Assembly: GCA_000151295.1 (NCBI GenBank)
Contig: GG745357.1
Span: 184,693 to 201,308 of the forward strand
Source of the DNA: Allomyces macrogynus ATCC 38327
Taxonomy: Eukaryota; Blastocladiomycota; Blastocladiomycetes; Blastocladiales; Blastocladiaceae
Length of the DNA stretch: 16,616 bases
Reading direction: 5' to 3'
Within the stretch, counting starts at the first letter, position 1. Every line of letters starts with the position of its first letter. The notes below the pieces were generated by a model, which was not told the DNA's origin, searched no databases, and saw only the letters and a program-made list of their open reading frames with translations. Shown one piece after another: positions 9,602 to 16,616 of the stretch. The translations under genes were made by a program, and so were the position numbers.

Positions 9602-10207
9602 CCGCCCTCGAGGATTTGTTCAACAGTATCAGCTTGGCGGATCCCGACCAAGAACCGAACATTTTCCTCCCAAATCCGCGAACCGTTTTGGCCTCAGGAG
9701 TGCCATTTGGTCCGCCGAAACCGCAACTATTCGCCAGTGCAACCGATCTTGGTTGTATCGGCCCCGTTACGAGCCCGGACCTGGAAGTACCGGTTCTCGA
9801 GTACTCCGAAGTTTATGGCGACGACGACGAATGGGACTGCCCTTTTCTCGAGGAACGAGTTCATTCAAGAAGGCGTCGACATGGCTTTGGCCGATTCAGC
9901 AGAAGAACATACTTCATCGACGCTCAATCAGTATGCGTTGAGCGAGGAGACACTTCCTTGGTCTCGATGGATTGCGACGTATGCGGCCGCAGCTGGGCAA
10001 AACGCACCACAAGTCAATGGTTCCGCGCTTCCCTCGTTTCCGGTTACACGTTGGCGAAAGCGTTCTGCTGATGATTCGGAGGAATCCCAATTACCTTCGG
10101 CACCAAAGCGCAGCCGGATTGCAATGCTGAAGCCGAGTCAAGAGAAGAAGATCTTCAGCAAGGCATTTACTCCCCATGGGCGCAATCGGGTCATCGCGGT
10201 CGTCTAA
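9565..10207 (+). CDS. Putative nuclear regulator related to the neighbouring bZIP gene but without a bZIP domain
   Basis: No domain is recognised with certainty. The N-terminus is acidic and hydrophobic (MTALEDLFNSISLAD), like an activation domain. The C-terminal part (WRKRSADDSEE, then PKRSRIAMLKPSQEKK) resembles the segment just before the basic region of the facing bZIP gene in order and spacing: KR, acidic run, QL-SA, KR-R, K-x2-x-EK. The bZIP itself is missing. The reading frame changes between about 9800 and 9857. The best explanation is a 52-nt intron at 9801-9852: GTACTC donor like the other introns, a CCCTTTTCTC tract, GAG acceptor, frame restored, giving 196 residues. The alternative is one extra base near 9856, giving 213. 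The ATG at 9565 has ACA before it; Met12 (9598) is an alternative start. The gene may be functional or a decaying paralog. Confidence 0.5.
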
Positions 10208-10793
10208 GCTCAAGTGCCTGCTCGAGCCGTGTTTATGCTGATGCACGAACGGCCAAGTAAGGGGCTGCGATCTGGTCTCGCTCTTTGGGCTCAGAACGGT
10301 TGCCAAGCATAAGCGGATACTATTGCACATAAACAATGGAGCCGGGAAAGATAACCGTTCGTCGTTGAACTGTCAAATTTTGACTGAGTCGAAGGCATCG
10401 GCCTTTTAAAATGGGAAACGTAACAAGTCCAAATCAACCACAAAGTCAGCAGCGTCAGTGCAAATACCTTCGCGCTCTGTTGCTGGCCCGAGGGCCTGCG
10501 GGACAGCAGCACGACACGCCAACAATTCGTCCTCACAACCCTCTGGATCGTGGATGGACACATATGCGCATGGTGCGCGCAACTTCTCCCTCATCTCGCT
10601 CATCCTCTCGCAAACATGAAGTGATGCTGATCTGTATCAGAATGGTCCACGCATTTACTTCATATGAATCACCTTCAAACGTCTTCACATTGGCAAATGC
10701 AACCGTTGTCAACGACAACGTTACAAGCACAATCCCCGAGAAGTGATCGAGGAACCTACTCCATGCGAGCAGCGACCGCGAGCAAACCAATTA
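10208..10793. other. Spacer between convergent genes
   Basis: This interval lies between the stop of the 9565 gene and the last possible codon of the facing bZIP gene. The short open frames on both strands show no domain or continuing bZIP sequence. No RNA gene or repeat was recognised. Confidence 0.5.
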
Positions 10794-11810
10794 CTAGTCC
10801 CGATTGTTTCGCATGCGTTGCAGCTCCACGAGCACCAACCGCAGCGTCTGACCTTGCTTCACGTGTCGCGCTTGGAGTTACGCGATCTGAGCACTTAGCG
10901 TCTCGTTTTCAGTGCGGAGTGTCGCATTCTCGTGACGAATCCGTTCTTCTTCCTCCTTTTTCCGAGCGCGCGAGGTGCGGGCATGAGGCTTGTTTCGTTC
11001 ACGCTTTTCCTCGGGCGTCTTGGGCGCGGCTGACCGGCACCGCTTGGCAGAAGCGAGTTGAACGTCATCGACTTCGACCGCGCGCTTGAGCGAGCCCGCG
11101 GTCGGTGAAGCGGGAACATGAGCCATGTTCTCGAATAGGGGTAGAACCGCCTCAGGAGCCCTGGTCATAGACTGCGGCATCATATATATCATGGTCTGCA
11201 TGAGCGAAACGTGATCAAGACTTGGAGAAAAGGGGGACGACGCGGGCGCGGCATGAGCGAACTGAGCAGGGCCAGATCCAATGGCGTTGGCCAGATAAGG
11301 AGTAGCATGAGATTGATGTGGCATGGCGTTGCCGAGCATCAGCGCGGACTGGGATTCGCCCAGCAGATCCATGAGATTTTCTTGGGAATGAAACGGCGCA
11401 TCTTGACCGGCAACTGTGATGTGAATATCGACGTGCAGGGACAATCGCGGTAGGCGTCGAATCAGCGTGCATTGCACGATCGCCATCGTCACTTGTCTCG
11501 GCAGCGGGGACACAGTCGTTGGAAGCATCGCCTTGATCAAAGTGCACGTTCATGACCATATCTGTTCAAGCTTGTCCAGGCCAGCACCACCGAAACTCAG
11601 CTCGACGTCCGCAATCTCAAACGGTTGCTGGTTCTTTGAGTTGACTAGCATCTCAGACGTGGCAAAGAGCGGCTGCGCGGGCGCACTTGGCTCTTGAGCT
11701 GCGAGAAAATGCTCCAGCATTTCACCACCGCTGAGGAGCACATCGAGTTCCTTCAAGCCCATCAGGTCGTCGGAAAATAGATCGTCATGGTGCGCAGCAC
11801 GCGTGGTCAT
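10794..11810 (-). pseudogene. bZIP transcription factor gene with disrupted frame
   Basis: The start is the ATG at 11810, giving an acidic/hydrophobic N-terminus (FSDDLMGLKELDVLL). A Met/Pro/Ser-rich middle part follows, then KRAVEVDD and a bZIP basic region with the signature N-x7-R (NKPHARTSR, about 10960-10995), followed by a leucine zipper. Two problems are visible. First, the starting frame stops at TGA 11552-11550. The neighbouring frame from 11559 to about 11436 is acidic and more protein-like, so two compensating indels (or one nonsense change) break the frame. Second, TAA at 10880-10878 lies in the zipper, after which leucines continue in register for 27 codons to TAG at 10796-10794. 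bZIP proteins need a zipper of several heptads to dimerise and bind DNA, so this copy may be dead unless these are sequence errors. Confidence 0.7.
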
Positions 11811-11920
11811 GATGGCTCAGCTCTCTGGCTCTCGTCGCGCCTACAGTATAACAGAACAGCACGGTCAATCCCACAGGCCAACGAATTGGAACAGCGTTTG
11901 AGTGTGGCTGTATACGGCAT
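11807..11920 (-). CDS. Upstream ORF ending in ATGA at the bZIP start
   Basis: Starting at ATG 11920, a 37-codon uORF runs in one frame to TGA 11809-11807, which overlaps the main ATG (11810-11808) as ATGA. The layout would favour termination and reinitiation on the bZIP ORF. A possible 75-nt leader intron (11915-11841) lies inside it. Removing that intron leaves a 12-codon uORF with the same frame and stop. The facing gene at 9565 has the same ATGA arrangement. Confidence 0.45.
   Translation of the reverse strand: MPYTATLKRCSNSLACGIDRAVLLYCRRDESQRAEPS
11841..11915 (-). other. Possible 5' leader intron of the bZIP gene
   Basis: A GTATAC donor, an ATTGAC branch-like site, a T-rich tract and a TAG acceptor enclose 75 nt, the size of the other introns here. 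The donor lacks the GTACG form seen elsewhere, so support is moderate to weak. Confidence 0.3.
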
Positions 11921-12063
11921 GCCTCCTTGCGCTAATTCCTATGCGTTCGGGGAGTGCGCGCGGATCGCTGTCGAGAAGGCGGACACGATCACCAATAAAT
12001 ATGGTGGGACTTGACGGACTGCGGTGCGCCACAGTTTCGAGTGGAGGAGCGCAGGGAGGGAAG

Positions 12064-12070
12064 ATATATT
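12064..12070 (-). promoter_or_regulatory. Possible TATA box of the bZIP gene
   Basis: Read on the minus strand this is AATATAT, about 255 bp before the ATG at 11810. That distance is close to the 267 bp between TATA and ATG in the facing gene. CCAAT motifs lie further upstream at 12295-12299 and 12370-12374. Confidence 0.35.
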
Positions 12071-12178
12071 CACAGAGATATCGGGAGAAGATGGTCAAGT
12101 TGATCAACCATGTCATTCGCTCTTCCACAAGCACAGTGAACCACGTCCGGGTATGGTCCATCTCATTCGCTAGTTCTC

Positions 12179-12485
12179 TCAAAGATACTTTGCAGCCGAA
12201 AATTCTTTCGCTGAAGTTTTCTCGCTGTAAAGCTCGCGACTCTGGCGTGCTCGTCGCCGCGCACTGCCGCGATTCAGGGCTGATGCGGCCATCGCCAATA
12301 GATTCGGTTCCTCAGAAGTAATTATCACCCAGTTCGTTTTACCAGACAAAATCATACCGGTGCAGAGCAATTGGAGGATGGCGGTGATGACGAAAATGAG
12401 AATTTGTTGGAGACGCAGACGTGAAAGGACGATAGCATCTGTCTGGAAAATTGCGCTCAAGAATTGCCACCATCCTCACAGGAGG
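12179..12485 (-). other. Possible coding fragment with a membrane segment
   Basis: One minus-strand frame, open from just after a TGA at about 12485 to the TGA at 12181-12179, encodes a hydrophobic run (ILIFVITAILQLLCTGMIL) followed by a basic tail (GSARRRARQSR). Its third codon positions favour C. The only early ATG is inside the hydrophobic run, so it would have to be a last exon or a remnant of a larger gene, perhaps cut by the retrotransposon to the right. The protein is not recognised. It may be chance. Confidence 0.2.
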
Positions 12486-13148
12486 TCCTGCCAGGAATCA
12501 TGTCGCAGACGTCGACCAGCGAAGACAATTTGGGCATAATTCGAAAGTCGTTAAGTCATCATGATTCAAAAAAAGATATGGACGCCACCTCCCGGCCGAC
12601 TGTAGTATGCGCCCATTTCCCTTGTCTCGGTTGCCGCCTGGTCGAACACAATATAAATCTTTATTGGACCGCGAAGTGTGTCGTGTTTCTCATGTCGCAT
12701 CCTGGACTTCATTTCTTGGTTGCGACAAAGCACATCCGTTGTTGCTGCAACAGGGGCATTCGTCGATAGGACGCGTACTGGACGCATGCATGCTGAAGAC
12801 AGAACATGGGTTGAGCATGAATGAATGCTCGGGCTCGCCAGGGAGCCGGCGTGATGAGAGGCAAAGGGCCCAAGCCAAGCCTTTTGAGCCTTGCATGGGC
12901 CGCAAGTCGCAACGGAGCACCCAGAACGCCCGAGCACAGTCCACGACCTCGAAGAGCTTCACTCGAACAACCCATTGTGTTGGCGCGTATGCAAGCGTCC
13001 CCCGCTTGCGCCCTGCCAACACGTGGTCCCCAATTAGACGCATAGTGTGAGGCGTCTTCCTACATAAGAAGGACGCTGCTGGGCGAAATACATCCTTACG
13101 CAATCCTCCCCGAAGTATCAGTCAGGGCCCCGTCCCGGTCGTATCAAC
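12486..13148. other. Region containing the 5' LTR, left boundary unresolved
   Basis: No gene is supported in this interval. It must contain the 5' LTR, since its right end is defined by the primer-binding site. It includes a TATAAAT motif (12652-12658) and a short GAGCAT/ATGCTC hairpin (12813-12830). Several TG dinucleotides could start the LTR (12601, 12976, 13046). The 3' LTR, which would settle this, is outside the window. Confidence 0.5.
12601..13146 (+). repeat. 5' LTR of a Ty3/gypsy element (right end firm, left end tentative)
   Basis: The sequence ends in TATCA at 13142-13146, two bases before the primer-binding site, giving the usual CA end of an LTR. The left end is placed at a TG at 12601 only because that includes the TATAAAT at 12652-12658 as promoter. 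Starts at 12976 or 13046, with a much shorter LTR, are equally possible. Confidence 0.4.
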
Positions 13149-13166
13149 TGGTAGCGTCTGCAGGTT
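13149..13166 (+). other. Primer-binding site, initiator-Met tRNA type
   Basis: TGGTAGCGTCTGCAGGTT begins with TGG, the complement of the tRNA CCA end. The implied tRNA has an A1:U72 acceptor pair, discriminator A and A59-A60, as in eukaryotic initiator methionine tRNA. Yeast Ty1 and Ty3 use the same TGGTAGCG start. It begins two bases after the LTR end and primes minus-strand cDNA synthesis. Confidence 0.75.
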
Positions 13167-13231
13167 CGTTCCTTCAAGTGACGGACTGGCGTTGGAAGTG
13201 TGTGTTCGGGCGCTGGGCTTCCGCAGTTTCG

Positions 13232-13453
13232 TTTGCGCTGGTTCCTGTTTGGCGCGGTTTCTCGTTGGCGCTGGTTCCCATTTGGCGCGGTTTCTCGTTT
13301 GCGCCGGTTCTCGTTGGCGCAGTGTCTCGTTGCGCCGGTTCTCGTTGGCGCGGTGTCTCAGTTGCGCTGGTTCTCATTTGGCGCGGTGTCTCGTTTGCGC
13401 CTGTTCTCGATAGCGCATTTTCGCGGTTGCGCCGGTTCTCGTTGGCGCGGTTT
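13232..13453 (+). repeat. Degenerate tandem repeat in the retrotransposon leader
   Basis: About seven units of 30-34 bp, each made of two similar halves built around TTGCGCCGGTTCTCG and TTGGCGCGGTGTCTCG, lie between the primer-binding site and gag. Units differ by substitutions and small indels, so the array has diverged. A minisatellite in this leader position is unusual. It may have arisen by reverse-transcriptase slippage. Confidence 0.8.
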
Positions 13454-13534
13454 ACTTGTTGTGCAAATTCGTTGCGGGTTCCTGCCCATCGAGTTGTTTT
13501 CTCTCGTCTCGCGTTTTTCATCACGGTTGGCGTC

Positions 13535-16500
13535 ATGACGGGCGAACCGGCGACACCTGCGACGCCTCTTGAACAGCTGGCCGAGGTTCGGGCGGTGGTC
13601 GACCAGCACCTGCCCGCAATGATGGCGAATGATAATGCCCTCGCGACGCGGACGGTGGCCCTCGAGGGGTCGGTTTCGGAGGTCAAGACGGCCGTGGCCG
13701 AACAAGGCGCAAAACTCGATGCCCTCATGGTCATTTTGCAGAAGTTGTCGAACAATTCCGCGCCGCTGCCTGCGGCGCCGTCCCCAGATGCGGTTCCTGT
13801 TGCGGCAGTTGCCTCTGCTGCGTCGACGGCTCCTGCCATGGCTGTCGCTGGTGCCGCCGCGAGCCCGGTGGGAGACGAGACGGCGTATGGGGGCAACGAA
13901 AAAATTCCGCCACCCAAGTTTGACGGCACGGGCACGTATGAGGCGGTCCGCGCGTGGTTCAGCGACGTGGGTAAGTGGGTCGCCTTCATGCGCGCGCGCA
14001 AGCACAGCGAGATGGCCATTGTTCTCTTGCTCGACCGCGCGTTCACGGGTGAGGCGGAGACCTACCGCGTGCTGCAGAACGCGACGGGCCAGTGGCCCAC
14101 AACGCCCGAAGGTATTGCGAACACCGTTTCGGAGCGTTTCCGGCCCAAGACGGCGGCCCTGACCAAGCGTCGTGAACTGCAGCAGTTCCGTTTCCAGTCG
14201 GGCGGGACCATGGAGCAGCATGTGGCCGCGTTTGCGGCCCTGGCAGTGACTGTCGAGCAGGCGTCTGCCGCCGAGCTTTACTCGTGTTTCTTGGCGTCGG
14301 TGCCGACGAACGTCATGACGCTGCTCGGCGACGGTCGCTTGAACCCACCGTCGGAGGACCAGAACCTGCGTTGGTCGTTCATGGAGCAGGTCTACACCCG
14401 GGCCATCGACATTTGGGGCGTTCTCCAGCTTTCGAACGGGTTCAACATGCTGGCGGTGCATGATCGCGTACAGGACGACCGTATGCAGGTCGACGCTGTG
14501 CAAGGGCGCCGTGGCCATGGTAATCGCGGCCAGGGTCGTAGTCGCCGTGGCCAGAATGGCGGTCGGGGTGGTCGTGGCGGCCGTGGCCGTGACGACCGCC
14601 AGGACGACGAGTACGAGGTCGAAACGCGCCGCTGTTATCGGTGCGATGAGGTGGGCCATTTGCGTCACAATTGCCCGCGCCGGCCGAACGCGAATGTCGC
14701 GGTTTTCAATCATCAATGCACCTGCCGTTTTGATTGCTCTTCTCGCTCTGGTCAGGTCGTCCCTGTTGGTGGCACAAGTCCAAATTTTGTTCATACGGAC
14801 GTGAACGATGGCGGCACGACGCAGCTTTTGCACGTTGCAGTTGACGTCGACGTGGACGACGCACGGGAGCCGCTCATCGTTTCGCCGAAGGACACCGCCG
14901 ACAGGCGCGTCGACTTGGACCAGGGGGAGGAGCGTGACGATGCGGTGGTCGAGGAGGATCTTGAAATCTTGGCGTTTGGCACTGACCAGCCGTACGCGTA
15001 CGATGCGGTGCTCGCAGTGAGCGAGGAGCCGCGCAAGGGCCGCACTTGGTCGAAGAAGTGCATGGGCGAGCGGCACAGGAAAAAGTTGCTGCAGGAGCAC
15101 GACGCGGTGGTCATGGTCGACTCGGGCGCCTCGCACAACGTCGCGCGACGTGCCGTCGTGGAGCGCGTGGGCGCGCGAATCGTGCGCGACGGGTGGTTGC
15201 GCGTCTCGGGTTTCGACGGCGTCTCGCGACGCGTGCGACGCGAATGGGCGGAGCTGCGTGTCATGGTCGCGGGCGCCGCCACGACCGCGCGGTGCCTGGT
15301 GCTCGACAACGTCGCATGGGAAGTGATTTTGGGCCGGCCGTGGTTGCGCGAGTGTGACCCGCAGCTCGACTGGTCGTCAGGCGCGCTGTCGCTTGACGGC
15401 GGCGCGACACGCGTGCAGCCGGTGGCGGGCGGGCCATCCCACATCGAGGTCGACTTGCTTTCTGCCAAAGAGTGCGCGGCGGCGATGCGCGACGACCCGG
15501 CAAACGTGTTCATGGTCTCGCTCAACCACATCGAGGTCGAGGGCGTTGGCTACACGGGCACGGTCGTGAAGCAGTTAGTCGACGAGTTCCCAACCGTGTT
15601 CGCCGAGCCAACGGGCATGCCGCCGAAGCGCGATGTCGACCACCGGATCGAGCTCAAGGAGGGCGCGCGGCCAGTCGCACAGCGCGCATACCAGGCCTCG
15701 CCCAAGGAGCTCGAGGAACTGCGCAAGCAGCTAGACGAGCTGTTGCGACGCGGGCTGATCCGGCCGAGCAAGGGCTCGCCGTTTGCGTCGCCGGTCCTGT
15801 TCGTGCCAAAGAAAGACGGAGGCGTCCGGGTGTGCGTGGATTATCGCGCACTGAACAAGATCACGGTACGCGATACATACCCGCTGCCGCGCGCCGAGAC
15901 CCTCTTCCGGATGCTGCGTGGCGCGCGCTACTACACGAAGCTCGACCTTGTCAGCGGGTATCACCAAGTGCGCATGGACGAGTCGGACGTGCACAAGACG
16001 GCGTTCGTGACGCGGTACGGGACGTTCGAGTGGCGCGTGCTCAGCTTCGGCTTGTGCAACGCACCATCGACGTTCATGCGCGCCATGAACCAGGTGTTTG
16101 AGCCGTACCTCGACCGGTTCGTCGTCGTGTTCCTCGACGACATCTTGATCTACTCGAAGACCAAGGCTGAGCATGAGCGCCACGTTCGGCAGGTGCTCGA
16201 GGTGCTACGCAAGAACGAGTTCCATGTCAAGCCGAGCAAGTGCGAGTTTTTCAAGGAGCGGGTCGAGTACCTTGGTCATTTCGTGGACCGCGACGGCGTG
16301 CATGTCGACCCAGCCAAGGTCGCGGCAGTGCGCGATTGGCCCGTGCCCAAGGACCAGAAGGAGTTGCGCGGGTTCATCGGGCTCGCCAACTACTACGCGC
16401 GATTTGTCAATGGATTCGCCGAGCTCGCGCACCCGCTGACGGACTTGCTCGCCGACGACGTCACGTACGAATGGTCAGCCGCGGCCGACGCAGCGTTCCG

Positions 16501-16616
16501 CGCGCTCAAGGACGCGCTGTCGTCGGCGCCGGTGCTGGTGCTGCCTGACGAGGACGGCGATTTCGAGATCACGACCGACGCGAGCGGGGTTCGCCGGTCG
16601 GCGCGGTGCTACAGCA
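13535..16616 (+). CDS. Ty3/gypsy Gag-Pol polyprotein, incomplete at the window edge
   Basis: One reading frame is open from the ATG at 13535 through 16588 (1,018 codons) with no stop or shift between gag and pol. Parts in order: an N-terminal coiled region and Ala/Pro linker; a capsid-like Gag core (from IPPPKFDGTGTYEAVRAWF at about residue 126); an Arg/Gly-rich stretch; a CCHC zinc knuckle (C367, C370, H375, C380); an aspartic protease with DSGAS at Asp529; a Ty3/gypsy reverse transcriptase (PKKDGGVRVCVDYR, LDLVSGYHQ, catalytic FLDD at 866-869); then the start of RNase H (ITTDASG). At 16589-16591 the RNase H sequence continues in another frame (SPVGAVLQQ). The rest of RNase H, integrase and the 3' LTR lie beyond the window. 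The order protease-RT-RNase H and the RT motifs place it in Ty3/gypsy (Metaviridae). It makes its own cDNA inside Gag particles. Confidence 0.93.
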   Translation, partial: MTGEPATPATPLEQLAEVRAVVDQHLPAMMANDNALATRTVALEGSVSEVKTAVAEQGAKLDALMVILQKLSNNSAPLPAAPSPDAVPVAAVASAASTAPAMAVAGAAASPVGDETAYGGNEKIPPPKFDGTGTYEAVRAWFSDVGKWVAFMRARKHSEMAIVLLLDRAFTGEAETYRVLQNATGQWPTTPEGIANTVSERFRPKTAALTKRRELQQFRFQSGGTMEQHVAAFAALAVTVEQASAAELYSCFLASVPTNVMTLLGDGRLNPPSEDQNLRWSFMEQVYTRAIDIWGVLQLSNGFNMLAVHDRVQDDRMQVDAVQGRRGHGNRGQGRSRRGQNGGRGGRGGRGRDDRQDDEYEVETRRCYRCDEVGHLRHNCPRRPNANVAVFNHQCTCRFDCSSRSGQVVPVGGTSPNFVHTDVNDGGTTQLLHVAVDVDVDDAREPLIVSPKDTADRRVDLDQGEERDDAVVEEDLEILAFGTDQPYAYDAVLAVSEEPRKGRTWSKKCMGERHRKKLLQEHDAVVMVDSGASHNVARRAVVERVGARIVRDGWLRVSGFDGVSRRVRREWAELRVMVAGAATTARCLVLDNVAWEVILGRPWLRECDPQLDWSSGALSLDGGATRVQPVAGGPSHIEVDLLSAKECAAAMRDDPANVFMVSLNHIEVEGVGYTGTVVKQLVDEFPTVFAEPTGMPPKRDVDHRIELKEGARPVAQRAYQASPKELEELRKQLDELLRRGLIRPSKGSPFASPVLFVPKKDGGVRVCVDYRALNKITVRDTYPLPRAETLFRMLRGARYYTKLDLVSGYHQVRMDESDVHKTAFVTRYGTFEWRVLSFGLCNAPSTFMRAMNQVFEPYLDRFVVVFLDDILIYSKTKAEHERHVRQVLEVLRKNEFHVKPSKCEFFKERVEYLGHFVDRDGVHVDPAKVAAVRDWPVPKDQKELRGFIGLANYYARFVNGFAELAHPLTDLLADDVTYEWSAAADAAFRALKDALSSAPVLVLPDEDGDFEITTDASGVRRSARCYS

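Larger units (their letters stand above)
12601..16616 (+). mobile_element. Ty3/gypsy LTR retrotransposon, 5' part
   Basis: The LTR end, primer-binding site, repeat-bearing leader and a fused gag-protease-RT frame follow one another in the standard order. The left boundary is tentative and the element runs off the right edge. The long intact frame suggests recent insertion, while the slip at about 16589 would inactivate it unless it is an assembly error. Confidence 0.88.

Noticed and set aside
10794..10881. Intron from GTAACT removing the zipper stop codon
   Set aside because: The candidate 88-nt intron would splice to sequence without zipper leucines, and it would remove the in-register leucines that follow the stop.
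13232..13453. CRISPR array
   Set aside because: Repeats are contiguous and diverged with no unique spacers, the surroundings are eukaryotic, and they lie in a retrotransposon leader.
13358..15136. 592-codon open frame antisense to gag-pol
   Set aside because: It mirrors the Gag-Pol frame and the leader repeat and has no domain. It is a shadow of a GC-rich gene.

Overview
This is nuclear DNA of a GC-rich, intron-containing eukaryote, most likely a fungus. The evidence is a fungal-type nitronate monooxygenase, a class V myosin with six IQ motifs and a DIL tail, a SCOC/Slo1-type short coiled-coil protein, a bZIP factor and a Ty3/gypsy retrotransposon, together with very short introns (61-75 nt). 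All seven confidently placed introns start with GTAC, and six carry a CTGAC branch site. An early-diverging zoosporic fungus, for example Blastocladiomycota, would fit, but the sequence alone does not prove this.

Layout. 1-1015 is a GC-rich promoter/leader region with no convincing gene. 1016-2191 (+) is a three-exon nitronate monooxygenase. 2384-2746 (-) is a small three-exon SCOC-like gene, tail-to-tail with it. 2747-3320 is the shared upstream region between SCOC and the myosin. 3321-8514 (+) is a four-exon class V myosin of about 1,658 residues, with one apparent single-base frameshift in the tail at about 7437. 8515-9564 is intergenic and holds a CCAAT/TATA promoter and a leader with upstream ORFs. 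9565-10207 (+) is a small regulatory-looking gene. Facing it, 10794-11810 (-) is a related bZIP gene with a broken reading frame and a stop codon inside its leucine zipper. Both leaders carry an upstream ORF whose TGA overlaps an in-frame ATG of the main ORF as ATGA.

The right end is a Ty3/gypsy element: an LTR ending at 13146, an 18-nt primer-binding site that fits an initiator-Met tRNA, a minisatellite-like leader, and one continuous gag-protease-RT reading frame from 13535 to the window edge. That frame slips at the start of RNase H (about 16589).

The genes do not form an evident pathway. The two points that suggest linked function are the head-to-head SCOC/myosin V pair (both membrane-traffic genes) and the inverted pair of bZIP-like genes with similar leaders. 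No wholly new system was demonstrated. The strongest unusual signals are the upstream-ORF architecture, the fixed GTAC splice donor, and the cluster of frame breaks in the right half, which may be assembly errors.
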